In this document: positions 20,027 to 29,675 of the stretch, in pieces
Numbering within the stretch: position 1 is the stretch's first letter
How the letters are laid out: each line of letters starts with the position of its first letter
Made by a program: the position numbers and the translations under genes
The notes under the pieces: model-generated
Seen by the model: the letters and a program-made list of their open reading frames with translations, nothing else
Databases searched by the model: none
Told to the model about the DNA's origin: nothing
Origin: Corynebacterium sp. ES2730-CONJ
GTDB lineage: Bacteria; Actinomycetota; Actinomycetes; Mycobacteriales; Mycobacteriaceae
Reading direction: 5' to 3'
Length of the DNA: 64,000 nucleotides
Assembly: GCF_024834055.1 (NCBI RefSeq)
Contig: NZ_JANUXZ010000003.1
Location: 278,381 to 342,380, forward strand

Positions 20027-21523
20027 ATGACCAGTAAATATATATGGAATTCTGAATCTGCCCCAGAGCTCGTTAAGCTCTCGGCGGCAGAGCTAGCAGA
20101 GAAAATTCACTCCCGCGAAGTCTCCTCGGTAGAGGTGACCCAAGCTCATCTTGATCGTATTGCTGACATTGATGACGACATCCACGCTTTCCTTCATATT
20201 GGAGCTCAGCAAGCTCTTGAGGCGGCGGAAAAAGTTGATGAAGCTCTCGACCGCGGGGAGCAACCCGCCTCTGCACTAGCAGGTGTGCCATTGGCACTTA
20301 AGGATGTATTTACCACCACTGACGCTCCTACGACCTGCGCTTCAAAGATACTTGAAGGGTATATATCGCCGTACGATGCCACGGTAACGTCTAAGATTCG
20401 AGCAGCTGGAATCCCAATTTTAGGTAAAACAAATATGGACGAATTTGCCATGGGCTCGTCCACGGAAAATTCCGCCTACGGTCCTACCCATAATCCGTGG
20501 GATTTGGAGCGCACTGCCGGTGGCTCCGGAGGTGGCTCAGCTGCTGCCTTAGCGTCTGGTGAGGCTCCTTTGGCTATTGGAACTGATACAGGTGGATCAA
20601 TTAGGCAGCCCGCAGCTTTGACCAGCACAGTAGGCGTGAAACCAACCTATGGTACGGTCTCGCGTTATGGTCTAGTGGCATGCGCATCGTCTCTGGATCA
20701 GGGCGGCCCGACCGCGCGCACGGTACTGGACACAGCTCTTCTCCATGAGATTATTGCAGGTTATGACCGATTTGATGCGACAAGCGTGAACCGCTCTGTT
20801 GCGCCTGTTGTTGAGGCTGCACGACGGGGTCAGAGTGGCGACTTAACCGGCGTGCGGCTTGGTGTGGTCAAGCAATTCGACCGGGAAGGCTACCAAGATG
20901 GTGTATTGCAGCAATTCCACCGGTCTGTGGAGCAGCTACAATCCCAAGGTGCTGATATCGTGGAGGTCGATTGCCCCCATTTCGATGATGCACTCGCAGC
21001 CTACTACCTCATTCTGCCGTGTGAAGTGTCCTCGAACCTTGCCCGCTTTGATGGCATGCGCTATGGCTTGAGAGCCGGTGATGACGGGCAACGCTCCGCG
21101 GAAGAGGTGATGTCTCTAACGCGTGCCGAAGGCTTCGGGCCCGAAGTCAAGAGGCGCATCATTCTTGGAACTTATGCACTCTCAGTAGGTTATTACGATG
21201 CCTATTACCTGCAGGCGCAGCGTGTGCGAACGCTCATCGCCCAAGATTTCGCGCGCGCTTTTGAGCAGTGCGACGTGCTGATTTCCCCCACCACGCCTAC
21301 CACCGCCTTCAAACTGGGGGAGAAGGTCTCCGATCCAATGGCAATGTACAACTTTGATTTGTGCACCCTGCCTCTAAATCTTGCTGGTTTGTGTGGCATG
21401 TCGGTCCCAGCAGGATTGGCCACCGATACCCAGCTGCCGGTGGGCTTGCAGTTGATGGCCCCCGCTTTTGCTGATGACCGTCTTTACCATGTCGGAGCGG
21501 CATTCGAACAAGGTCGTTCCTGA
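20027..21523 (+). CDS. gatA: Asp/Glu-tRNA amidotransferase subunit A
   Basis: GatA is the amidase subunit that releases ammonia from glutamine. The 498 residues match the family. The amidase-signature triad is visible: Lys in [11 protein letters not shown], the cis-serine in [17 protein letters not shown], and the nucleophile serine in [12 protein letters not shown]. It is in an operon with gatC. gatB is encoded 10 kb away, a split arrangement usual in corynebacteria. Confidence 0.97.
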   Translation: MTSKYIWNSESAPELVKLSAAELAEKIHSREVSSVEVTQAHLDRIADIDDDIHAFLHIGAQQALEAAEKVDEALDRGEQPASALAGVPLALKDVFTTTDAPTTCASKILEGYISPYDATVTSKIRAAGIPILGKTNMDEFAMGSSTENSAYGPTHNPWDLERTAGGSGGGSAAALASGEAPLAIGTDTGGSIRQPAALTSTVGVKPTYGTVSRYGLVACASSLDQGGPTARTVLDTALLHEIIAGYDRFDATSVNRSVAPVVEAARRGQSGDLTGVRLGVVKQFDREGYQDGVLQQFHRSVEQLQSQGADIVEVDCPHFDDALAAYYLILPCEVSSNLARFDGMRYGLRAGDDGQRSAEEVMSLTRAEGFGPEVKRRIILGTYALSVGYYDAYYLQAQRVRTLIAQDFARAFEQCDVLISPTTPTTAFKLGEKVSDPMAMYNFDLCTLPLNLAGLCGMSVPAGLATDTQLPVGLQLMAPAFADDRLYHVGAAFEQGRS

Positions 21524-21532
21524 TAGGGGGAC

Positions 21533-21580
21533 TGGCAATTAAAAGCCCGCCGGATTTTACCGGCGGGCTTTTAATTGCCA
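21533..21580 (+). terminator. Terminator of gatCA
   Basis: A perfect 21-bp stem spans 21533-21553 and 21560-21580 around a 6-base loop. The centre is AAAGCCCGCCGG / CCGGCGGGCTTT, and the flanking A/T tract makes it symmetric. Confidence 0.92.
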
Positions 21581-22785
21581 AAACACACTGCTAAACTAAT
21601 TACTAGCACTTCGAAGTGAGCTGATGGGAATTTTCCCATGGGAACACCCAGTGAGATTCTGGGGACTGACGCGCAGCGGTGAGCGGGGACTTCCTACTCT
21701 CGAGTTATTTATAGCAACCACTGGCCAATTCCATGGCTGGGAAGGTGAGAGGGTAATGAGGGTTGATCCGCGAAGTCCGAAGACCGATCAGCTCGTGACC
21801 GTTAGTAATCGCCTCGCGTTCTAGGTAGATGCTGATACTACGAGGATCTTTCCGGCATAGCAGGTCCGTTATAGTGCCTTAGGTTCGATCAGCCCTCCGT
21901 CAAAAGGGCTGGTACACCTATCGCCATAATGCTCCTAAGTGCACGCGCCACGCAGAACCGTGGGGCAGTAGCAGAAAAGTGAGTCAGTCGATCGTATTGA
22001 GGTCACTGTCAGCCGGAAAAGTTTTGTCAGGCTTCCTCCGGGACCAAACGATCGACAGGCGCTTGTGATGCGCGGAAAATGCTGCCTCCTCCCTGCTGAC
22101 GCACCTTTTGATGAAACAGGAAATAGGTTATCGTCGTCGCACCTTTTTTGAGGAAAGCCTCGACGCTGAGGGAATATGATCTCGAAGTTTTTCCCACCCC
22201 TTTTAGCTTCGAGTAATTTTATTTCGGTGCCGAACATGGACTCAAATAGTCTCAAGATTCATCTTGGGGGCTGAGCTTAAAAAAGGTCCAACCTATTTCC
22301 TGTTTCACCCATGCCTTAATTTAGTGATTTTAGTTTGTTATTTGATATGCATTTAGCGGATAAAATGGCATCGCCAATGAAACGGTTGGCTGTCAGAGCT
22401 TTCGCTGCGCAGTCCACAAACCAGAGGGTATCGGGGGTTCTGTAGGAGACGGGGAATGAGTCAGTCGGCGTGTGAAACCCGGGGAATAAGCCAGATGTGT
22501 CGGCAATCGTAATAACTGCTGCTCGTACAGTTAAGAAGCGTATTAGGGGAGAGCTTGCTTAGGCGATTTATCACAATCAATGGTGGTAGTGGATACCGGG
22601 AAAAACGGGGGTAAAGAGATTAGTCTTTTTTATTGTTTAGATAACATTTTCACCTTTCAGTTACGTTACGTCAGGTGTATGAGCTACCATTACCGCTGAG
22701 CTTTCATTAGAAAGCTAGCGTTAGTAACAAGTATCTAGACAAGCTGCTTTGCTACCGCTTTTTTTGGAATAATAGAGGTTCGTTA
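21581..22785. other. Gene-poor region with an inverted repeat
   Basis: 1.2 kb without a convincing gene; the open frames in it look random. It contains an 18-bp perfect inverted repeat (22112-22129 and 22290-22307), and a partial direct repeat GGGGAATGAGTCAG / GGGGAATAAGCCAG near 22453 and 22483. The right end, AT-rich with a TTTCATTAGAAA hairpin near 22702-22713, probably holds the promoter of the ABC operon. Confidence 0.45.
22112..22307. repeat. 18-bp inverted repeat pair, possible mobile-element remnant
   Basis: TGAAACAGGAAATAGGTT at 22112-22129 recurs inverted at 22290-22307, 160 bp apart. With a gap, similarity extends inward through a CCTTTTTT block on each side. Both arms open a short reading frame beginning KQEIG. 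No transposase is recognisable. Confidence 0.45.
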
Positions 22786-23826
22786 GTGCTAAAGTTTCGG
22801 TGGCTCACACCCGTTCTCTTTCTCACCTTGCTGGGTTTTACAGCGGTGAGTTTTGTGCTTTCCTTAACCTTTGGTGCGGTTGAATATCCCGCAGCAGATG
22901 TTCGAAACGTAGTGATGGCCCACCTCGCAGGTGGAATGGGAGATGACCCAGCACTTGATGCGGTTGTGTGGGAGCTTCGCGCCCCTCGAGGCCTGCTAGC
23001 TATCATCGTGGGCGCCGGTTTGGCGCTAGCAGGTGTGGCCATGCAGACTCTGGTGCGCAATCCTCTCGCAGATCCCTATCTTCTTGGCGTTTCCTCTGGC
23101 GCTTCAGTGGGAGCAACTGCGGTTATCACATGGGGAATATTCTCTTCCTTCGGTCTCTACTCGCTCTCGGTGGGTGCTCTGATTGGCGCCCTCGTTGCTA
23201 CCGTCAGCGTATACACCATCACTCTAGCCCAAGGAGGTCTGACCCCTTTGCGCCTGATACTTACTGGTGTTGTACTTTCGTCGGCTTTTTCTGCCCTGGC
23301 AAGCTTCCTCGTTTTTTGGGGACCAGATCCCCGTGCCGCTCAAGGAGTAATGTTCTGGATGCTAGGCTCAGTCTCAGGCGGACAGTGGGATAAGCTGCTG
23401 ATTCCGGTCGTAGTCGTTGTTATCAGCTACCTCATCCTCAGCTTATGCGCTAATGATCTCGATGCTTTAGCTTCAGGCCCTGACACCGCTAGTGCTTTGG
23501 GGGTAAAGGTGCCACAGCTTAGGCGTTTACTCTTTTTCCTCCAAGCCCTGTTGGTGGGATCGATGGTCGCTGTTGCTGGCGGCATCGGATTCGTTGGCTT
23601 GGTTATTCCACACCTTGCCCGAATGGTGGTGGGCTCTCTGCACCGTCGATTGCTACCCATTGCGATGGCGATGGGTGGGCTGTTTCTCCTTTGGGTTGAT
23701 GTGTTAGCGCGTATCGCCGCCGCTCCACAAGAAATTCCGCTCGGTGTGGTGACCGGTGTGATTGGCGCACCAATATTCCTGATTCTCATGAGTCGCGGTC
23801 GCTATACCTTTGGGAGTGCATCATGA
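22786..23826 (+). CDS. FecCD/BtuC-family ABC transporter permease
   Basis: A 346-residue membrane protein with about ten hydrophobic segments. The family motifs are RAPRGLLAIIVGAGLALAG, VRNPLADPYLLGVSSGASVGA, and near the end GGIGFVGLVIPHLARMVVG. The family imports iron-siderophore, haem, vitamin B12 or related chelates. GTG 22786 has an AGAGG site. It overlaps the ATPase gene as ATGA, so the two are translated together. The substrate cannot be assigned; one actinobacterial subgroup of this architecture has been proposed for F420-0. Confidence 0.88.
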   Translation: MLKFRWLTPVLFLTLLGFTAVSFVLSLTFGAVEYPAADVRNVVMAHLAGGMGDDPALDAVVWELRAPRGLLAIIVGAGLALAGVAMQTLVRNPLADPYLLGVSSGASVGATAVITWGIFSSFGLYSLSVGALIGALVATVSVYTITLAQGGLTPLRLILTGVVLSSAFSALASFLVFWGPDPRAAQGVMFWMLGSVSGGQWDKLLIPVVVVVISYLILSLCANDLDALASGPDTASALGVKVPQLRRLLFFLQALLVGSMVAVAGGIGFVGLVIPHLARMVVGSLHRRLLPIAMAMGGLFLLWVDVLARIAAAPQEIPLGVVTGVIGAPIFLILMSRGRYTFGSAS

Positions 23827-24590
23827 CCTTACTTGAAGTTAAAAACGTTGCTGCGGGATTTAATCAAAGGTCGGTTGTTCACGATGCTTCCTTTAGGGTG
23901 GCGAATGGATCCTTCACAGCACTCGTAGGAGTCAACGGTGCAGGTAAATCGACACTGCTTCGCGCTATTGCGGGCATCACTCCGGTTCTATCTGGCCATG
24001 TGCACCTCGACGGACACGATATCCACCGTATGCCGTCAAAAAAGCGAGCCCAAGCTCTCAGTTTCATCGGGCAGGATGAGGTTCCGTTGGGTGATCTCAC
24101 CGTTCATGAGATGGTAGCTATGGGGCGTATGCCGCATCTAAAGAGCTGGCAAATTGGCGGCAGAAAAGAGCAGACGATTATTGAATCATGTTTAGACATG
24201 GTGGATATGGTCGGCCTTGCGGAGCGCCGCTGTGAGCAGCTATCTGGCGGTCAGCGTCGATTAGCTCTGATCGCAAGAGGGCTAGCTCAGCAGGCACCCA
24301 TGATGATCCTGGATGAGCCGACCAATCACCTTGATGTTCACCACCAGCACCATCTCCTGCAGTTATTGAAGAACTCGGGATTAACCATTCTTGCTACTAT
24401 TCACGATCTCGATCTTGCGGTTGCATACTGCGATCAAGTTGTGGTGCTCCATGAGGGCGGGATCTTGGTTGCAGGGACTCCTGTCGAGGTACTAAATTCG
24501 CAAACCTTAAGACAGGTCTTTGATGTCTCAGCTTTTGTATTCGATTTTGAGACAACAGAACACCCCCATCTAGTTGTGGATTCTCTCTGA
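23823..24590 (+). CDS. FecE/BtuD-family ABC transporter ATPase
   Basis: A 255-residue nucleotide-binding protein. Walker A is GVNGAGKST, the Q-loop region is LSFIGQDEVP, the signature is QLSGGQRRLALIARGLAQ, Walker B is MMILDEPTNHLDV, and the switch is TIHDLDLA. It works with the overlapping permease gene and the lipoprotein receptor encoded 53 bp downstream. Confidence 0.92.
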   Translation: MTLLEVKNVAAGFNQRSVVHDASFRVANGSFTALVGVNGAGKSTLLRAIAGITPVLSGHVHLDGHDIHRMPSKKRAQALSFIGQDEVPLGDLTVHEMVAMGRMPHLKSWQIGGRKEQTIIESCLDMVDMVGLAERRCEQLSGGQRRLALIARGLAQQAPMMILDEPTNHLDVHHQHHLLQLLKNSGLTILATIHDLDLAVAYCDQVVVLHEGGILVAGTPVEVLNSQTLRQVFDVSAFVFDFETTEHPHLVVDSL

Positions 24591-24643
24591 TAGATTCTGC
24601 ACCAGTACGACCCAGCTCAGAAGGGCTGGAGAAAGAAAACCTA

Positions 24644-25750
24644 ATGAAAAATATCTGGAATAACAAGAGCATCGGCGCCCTAGTGATTAGCGCCTTCGTT
24701 TTAACTGGCTGCGCAAATAATGAGCAGGCCGTTAACCCTGCCACCTCGGGCGCTGCCGACAGCCAAATGACTAAGGCAGCTGAAGGCGAAGGAGTCACTG
24801 TTACTAACTGCGGCGAAGAGGTGACCTTCTCGAAGGCCGACAATCTATTCGTCAACGACGGCAATATCATCTCCATCGTCATGTCGGCTGGTGCTCGCGA
24901 GAATATCAAATATGTCTCGTCTGTCCAGCGCGATATGGATATTCTCAGGGCCAAATACGGTGAGGAGGTCGATGGCTTAGTTGATGTGGCTGAGCAGTAC
25001 CCGTCTCTCGAAGAGATCGTATCCAAGCAACCTGATATTTATGTAGCTGGGTGGGGCTACGGCTTCAGTGAGGGTAAAAATATCACTCCAGAGGCACTCA
25101 AAGAGCAAGGCATCGACTCGTATTTCCTCACGGAATCATGCCGCCAAGAGGATGGCGACCGCGGTATCGTTGACCCCTGGACCGCTGTGACCACCGATAT
25201 CAAGAATATCGCCGCCATCACTGGACACAAGGAGAACGCCGATAAGGTCGTTGCCGATATCAACTCCCGCCTGAATAAATTGGAAAACGCCGCGAAGGCT
25301 GAGAAGACCCCTGTAGGCTTCCTTTTCGATTCTGGCAGTGACACCATCTTTACCTCTGGCCGGTTCGGTGCTCCGCAAGCCATCCTAGAGGCTGCTGGCT
25401 CCGAAAATGCAGCCGCTGATATTGACAACACATGGACCACTGTGAGCTGGGAGCAAATGTCCGCGAAATCCCCAGATTTCTTCGTTTTCGTGGAATATCC
25501 AGGACAAGAATTCGATGAGAAGGTGAAGATCCTCAAGGAGCACCCAGTGACCAAGGATCTCCCAGCTGTCAAGGAAAACCGCTTTATCAACCTGCCGTAT
25601 GCGATGTGGACCTCCGGCCCGCTCAATATCGATGCTGCTGAGCACGTACGGAAGGGCTTGGAAAAATTTGACCTCGTTCCTGCTTCGAACCTGACTCCCA
25701 AGCTTGATTTGCCAGATTCTGTTCCTGGTAAGGAGTTCTTCGTCGGCTAG
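24644..25750 (+). CDS. Substrate-binding lipoprotein of the FecCD-type ABC transporter
   Basis: A 368-residue receptor. The lipoprotein signal is clear: basic start, hydrophobic IGALVISAFVL, lipobox LTGC with Cys23. A periplasmic-binding (PF01497-like) domain follows, with VTFSKADNLFVNDGNIISIVMSAG near the start and SLEEIVSKQPDIYVAGWGYG. The ligand may be iron chelate, cobamide or F420-0; the sequence alone does not decide. It is the third gene of the import operon and is followed by a strong terminator. Confidence 0.88.
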   Translation: MKNIWNNKSIGALVISAFVLTGCANNEQAVNPATSGAADSQMTKAAEGEGVTVTNCGEEVTFSKADNLFVNDGNIISIVMSAGARENIKYVSSVQRDMDILRAKYGEEVDGLVDVAEQYPSLEEIVSKQPDIYVAGWGYGFSEGKNITPEALKEQGIDSYFLTESCRQEDGDRGIVDPWTAVTTDIKNIAAITGHKENADKVVADINSRLNKLENAAKAEKTPVGFLFDSGSDTIFTSGRFGAPQAILEAAGSENAAADIDNTWTTVSWEQMSAKSPDFFVFVEYPGQEFDEKVKILKEHPVTKDLPAVKENRFINLPYAMWTSGPLNIDAAEHVRKGLEKFDLVPASNLTPKLDLPDSVPGKEFFVG

Positions 25751-25775
25751 TAGCCGCTGATTTTGCTCTACAGTC

Positions 25776-25806
25776 AACCGCCTCTGTCTGTGACGAGGCG
25801 GTTTTT
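25776..25806 (+). terminator. Terminator of the ABC import operon
   Basis: A 9-bp stem (AACCGCCTC / GAGGCGGTT) with a 10-base loop is followed by TTTTT-type run, 25 bp after the binding-protein stop. Confidence 0.88.
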
Positions 25807-25880
25807 CACCCCCTACTTTGCTATACCTCAGATTCGGCTAAGCTGTGCTGCAAAGCTAGTACCGGGGAAAGGGTATACAG

Positions 25881-27095
25881 TTGCCTCAGTTGACGCGCTC
25901 TCCAAAAAATACCGTATGGGTTTACCTCCTATCAGCCGCCTTATCCAATTTTGGCAACTCCATTGCTGGGACTGTGTGGCCATGGCTAGTCCTCGTACGC
26001 ACGGGAGATCCGGCTTCCGCTGCACTGGTGGCCGCTCTCATTGCTATTCCCTCGGTGGTGTTTTCCGTTGTCGGCGGCCAACTCATCGATACCTTTGGCC
26101 GGAAACGTATGAGCGTAATCTCCGACACCATTTCTGCTTTAAGCATCGTGAGCGTGATCATCGTTGATCAACTTTTGGGGCTTAATATATGGTGGTTCGT
26201 GATTATAGGGATCTTTGGGGCAATCGGCGACGTCCCAGGTTACGCCGCGCGTAGTGCCCTCCTGGGAGATGTCGCTCAAACCTCTCAACGCACCTTGAAG
26301 TGGTTAGCGGGTGCTAGTCAGACGGTGGGCGCGATGACCTTTCTTGTTGGTCCAGCACTTGCCGGTGTACTTATTGCAGCGTTCCCTATCACTCAAGTTC
26401 TGTGGATTACCGCGTTATGTTCTTTCTTAGCCGCGCTGGTGACGTGGTCGCTGCGTTTGAAACCCAGTCAAGAGGCAGCAGAAACCTCAGACAATCCTCT
26501 GCAGGGCTGGCGAGCATGGACCAACCTGTTAAAAAGCGGGCCTATACGATTGCTTGCTATCACCAGTGGTATCTCTCAAATCTTAGTCATGCCTTATATC
26601 ATTATTGTGGTTCCAGCCCACTTTCAGGCCACCGAGAATCCTCTCGGTATGGGCATGGTGCTTTCGAGTTTCGCTATTGGGATGATGGCCGGCGGTGTTC
26701 TAAGTACTACAATCTCTTCCAAAAATAAGTTCTGCCCGTGGAGTATTGCTCTTCTCAGTTACAGCATTGGGTTTTCTATGATGTCAGTCCTACAGTGGGA
26801 ATGGGTCGTGATCGCGGGGACTGCTATTGCCGGAATTGGCGGCGGATTAATTAATCCTCTGCAAGCGGTCATCATCACCGAGAATGCCGCCGAGCACGTG
26901 CGAGGGCGAGCGTTTTCGCTCCTCGGTGCCATTGCCTTATTAACTCAACCCATGGGATTATCAGCCGCAGCATTTTTCCTGGAATTCACGACCATCTATG
27001 TTCTTGCCACAGCGGTTGCGGGAATTTGGCTCATTGTTGCTATATGGGCTGCCGTTTATGGAGCGCGAGTGCTGCACCCGAGCAAAACAGCGTAG
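25881..27095 (+). CDS. MFS transporter
   Basis: A 404-residue protein with twelve hydrophobic segments. The loop 2-3 motif is GGQLIDTFGRKRMS, and GNSIAGTVWPWL lies in the first helices. The family is that of MFS proteins such as macrolide or drug exporters (MFS_3-like), but the substrate is unknown. The start is TTG 25881, after a GGGGAAAGGG stretch. It is separated from the ABC operon by a terminator, so common function is not implied. The next MFS gene starts 13 bp after its stop. Confidence 0.8.
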   Translation: MPQLTRSPKNTVWVYLLSAALSNFGNSIAGTVWPWLVLVRTGDPASAALVAALIAIPSVVFSVVGGQLIDTFGRKRMSVISDTISALSIVSVIIVDQLLGLNIWWFVIIGIFGAIGDVPGYAARSALLGDVAQTSQRTLKWLAGASQTVGAMTFLVGPALAGVLIAAFPITQVLWITALCSFLAALVTWSLRLKPSQEAAETSDNPLQGWRAWTNLLKSGPIRLLAITSGISQILVMPYIIIVVPAHFQATENPLGMGMVLSSFAIGMMAGGVLSTTISSKNKFCPWSIALLSYSIGFSMMSVLQWEWVVIAGTAIAGIGGGLINPLQAVIITENAAEHVRGRAFSLLGAIALLTQPMGLSAAAFFLEFTTIYVLATAVAGIWLIVAIWAAVYGARVLHPSKTA

Positions 27096-27108
27096 TAGGA
27101 TCGTACCG

Positions 27109-28521
27109 GTGACTGATATAAGTGAGAAGCAGGCATGGCGGGCGCTGGCAGCCTTGTGTATTGGCTTCTTTATGATTTTACTTGACCAAACAATCGTTGC
27201 CGTTGCCACCCCTGAAATCCAAGCCGAACTGGGTGCCACGCTCAATCAAGTGGTGTGGGTATCGAGTATTTATTTACTCTTCTTCGCGGTCCCTATCCTT
27301 GTTACCGGACGCTTAGGTGACCGATATGGACAGCGTCGGATGTATATCACGGGTATGTCTATCTTCACGGCAAGCTCGCTGGCTTGTGGACTGGCTCCCA
27401 CGATTGACATTCTCATTGTAGCGCGCGCTTTCCAAGGGATCGGGGCGGCTATTATGACACCCCAAACAATGAGTGTGGTTAACCGGATTTTTCCGCGCGA
27501 TCGACGTGGTGCGGCCCTCGGGGTTTGGGGTGCGGTTGCAGGACTTGCCACTTTGCTTGGCCCAATTCTCGGCGGAGTCTTAGTCAGCAGTGTGGGATGG
27601 CAGTGGATTTTTCTGGCGAATATCCCTCTCGGAATTCCTTCGATTATTGCGGTTTATTACTGGGTTCCAAAGCTCCCGCGAACCGCTAAGGCAATAGACA
27701 CCGTAAGTGTTGTTGTGGCAATAGTCGCTATGTCCTGTTTCATTTTTGCGGTTCAGCAGGGTCCCGAGCTCGGGTGGCCCTGGTGGTTGTGGATCCTTCT
27801 CGCCATCGGACTGCTAGGTATCGGGTATTTTATTCGACGTCAGGCTGATGTGGCTGCTCGCGCCGAGGATGCTCTCGTTCCTTTGGAAATTTTCAAGGAC
27901 AAGAATTTTTCCCTTGCCGCTTTCTCCATATCGACCATGGCTTTTGCGGTTGGGGGTGTGATGCTCCCTATGATGATTTACCTCCAAGACGGGCACCAAT
28001 TAAGCGCGCAAGATGCGGGTTTTATGCTCATTCCCATGTCCGTTCTAGCGGGCGTTTTGGCTCCTTTTGTCGGCAGGTTATCGGATCGGCTTCATCCACG
28101 AATCCTCTCTACTATTGGGTTTAGCTGTATGCTCTGTGCTGCCTGTGCGCTGTTTGTCGTTATGCGCGAAGGATGGAGCTACTGGTGGTTGTTGCTTCCT
28201 GTGGTTTTGCTTGGTTTTGGAAATGGTTTCGTGTGGTCGCCTAATTCCGCCACCGCCCTGCGAGACCTTCCTGTTTCGCAGCTAGGAGCAGCTTCAGGGG
28301 TATATAATACGACCCGTCAGGTGGGTTCAGTGGTTGGGACCGCCATGATCGGCGCCTTAATGCAGCACGGTATGGCGCATTCTGCTTCGGTCAAAGACGC
28401 TATGGGTTTTTCCATGATTGCAGCCGTCATCGCGCTGGCTTTTGGCCTGCTAGCCGTAATCCAATTCAACGACCCGTCAGCGAAAAAGAATGCTCGTGTG
28501 CGAGAAAACTCACAACTCTAG
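27109..28521 (+). CDS. DHA2-family MFS drug exporter (EmrB/QacA-like)
   Basis: A protein of 470 residues with about fourteen hydrophobic segments. Family marks are LDQTIVAVATPEIQAEL in helix 1, GRLGDRYGQRRMYITG (motif A), RAFQGIGAAIMTPQTMSVVNRIFP and GPILGGVLV (motif C). I prefer GTG 27109 (MTDISEKQAW), with a TAGGA site, over the longer open frame from 26998, which would overlap the previous gene. Proton-coupled export of cationic drugs is the usual role; the true substrate is unknown. Confidence 0.87.
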   Translation: MTDISEKQAWRALAALCIGFFMILLDQTIVAVATPEIQAELGATLNQVVWVSSIYLLFFAVPILVTGRLGDRYGQRRMYITGMSIFTASSLACGLAPTIDILIVARAFQGIGAAIMTPQTMSVVNRIFPRDRRGAALGVWGAVAGLATLLGPILGGVLVSSVGWQWIFLANIPLGIPSIIAVYYWVPKLPRTAKAIDTVSVVVAIVAMSCFIFAVQQGPELGWPWWLWILLAIGLLGIGYFIRRQADVAARAEDALVPLEIFKDKNFSLAAFSISTMAFAVGGVMLPMMIYLQDGHQLSAQDAGFMLIPMSVLAGVLAPFVGRLSDRLHPRILSTIGFSCMLCAACALFVVMREGWSYWWLLLPVVLLGFGNGFVWSPNSATALRDLPVSQLGAASGVYNTTRQVGSVVGTAMIGALMQHGMAHSASVKDAMGFSMIAAVIALAFGLLAVIQFNDPSAKKNARVRENSQL

Positions 28522-28597
28522 GAAAGACCAGCTCAACACCACAATACCCATTTTTACCGATCGGACATTTTTTCAAGTATAAGCTAGGATAACAATC

Positions 28598-29626
28598 ATG
28601 CGTATTGCCACTTTAACCTCCGGCGGCGACTGCCCCGGCCTGAATGCTGTTATTCGAGGAATCGTTCGTACCGCCACCGAGTACGGCTCCACAGTAGTGG
28701 GCTATCAAGATGGTTGGGTAGGCCTCATGGAAGATCGCCGTGTGCAGCTTTACGACGATGAAAGTATCGATCGTATTCTCTTACGTGGCGGTACCATACT
28801 TGGTACCGGCCGACTGCACCCTGACCGTTTTAAGAGTGGGGTTGACCAGATCAAGGCAAATCTCGCTGACGCAGGGATCGATGCTCTCGTACCCATCGGT
28901 GGCGAGGGAACCTTGAAGGGCGCTCAGTGGCTCGCAGATAACGGGATCCCTGTTGTAGGTGTCCCTAAAACAATCGACAACGACGTCAACGGAACCGATT
29001 TCACCTTTGGTTTTGATACGGCAGTATCAGTAGCAACAGACTCGATTGACCGTTTGCACACTACCGCAGAATCGCACAACCGCGTGATGATCGTGGAGGT
29101 TATGGGTCGGCATGTCGGTTGGATTGCCTTGCACGCAGGTATGGCTGGTGGCGCTCACTATATTGTGATACCTGAGGTTCCTTTTGATATTGCGGAAATC
29201 TGCAAGGCAATGGAACGTCGCTTCCAAATGGGCGAAAAGTACGGCATTATTGTGGTTGCTGAAGGTGCACTGCCCAAGGAAGGCACCCTGAATTTTGATG
29301 AGGGTGAAGAGGATCAATTTGGTCACAAGACCTTTAATGGCATCGGTCATGTGATCGGTGAGGAAATCAAAAAACGTCTGGGACACGATGTTCGCACCTC
29401 GGTGTTGGGACATATTCAACGCGGCGGTACTCCCACCGCCTTTGACCGAGTTCTTGCCACTCGCTATGGCGTTCATGCAGCTCGTGCTTGCCACAACGGA
29501 AACTTTGGTAAGTGTGTGGCTCTGCATGGAGAACATATCGAGCTCATCGATTTGCAAGAAGCAGTTGGCAGTTTGAAAGCTGTTCCAGCCGGCCGGTATC
29601 GCACCGCCCAAGCCCTCTTTGGCTAA
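28598..29626 (+). CDS. pfkA: 6-phosphofructokinase
   Basis: The enzyme phosphorylates fructose-6-phosphate in glycolysis. The 342-residue protein has [16 protein letters not shown] at the N-terminus, [30 protein letters not shown], and [18 protein letters not shown]. It combines a Gly at the position that marks ATP use (GGEGT) with a Lys (PKTIDND) usually associated with pyrophosphate use, the mixed pattern known from actinobacterial ATP-dependent enzymes. A single gene with its own terminator. Confidence 0.95.
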   Translation: MRIATLTSGGDCPGLNAVIRGIVRTATEYGSTVVGYQDGWVGLMEDRRVQLYDDESIDRILLRGGTILGTGRLHPDRFKSGVDQIKANLADAGIDALVPIGGEGTLKGAQWLADNGIPVVGVPKTIDNDVNGTDFTFGFDTAVSVATDSIDRLHTTAESHNRVMIVEVMGRHVGWIALHAGMAGGAHYIVIPEVPFDIAEICKAMERRFQMGEKYGIIVVAEGALPKEGTLNFDEGEEDQFGHKTFNGIGHVIGEEIKKRLGHDVRTSVLGHIQRGGTPTAFDRVLATRYGVHAARACHNGNFGKCVALHGEHIELIDLQEAVGSLKAVPAGRYRTAQALFG

Positions 29627-29636
29627 TAATAGTAAA

Positions 29637-29675
29637 AGAAAAAGCCTGCGGCCTCTGTGGTCGCAGGCTTTTTCT
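29637..29675. terminator. Bidirectional terminator between pfkA and the recQ-like gene
   Basis: A 14-bp perfect stem (AGAAAAAGCCTGCG / CGCAGGCTTTTTCT) with an 11-base loop lies between convergent genes. It touches the stop codon of the recQ-like gene. Confidence 0.9.

Noticed and set aside
21624..21824. 66-codon open frame in the gene-poor region after gatA
   Set aside because: No convincing ribosome site or family resemblance; it looks like a chance frame.
22500..22785. Possible B12 riboswitch or DtxR/IdeR site before the FecCD operon
   Set aside because: None of the conserved cobalamin-riboswitch blocks is present, and the best DtxR-like stretch (TTAGATAACATTTTCACC) matches only about half the consensus.
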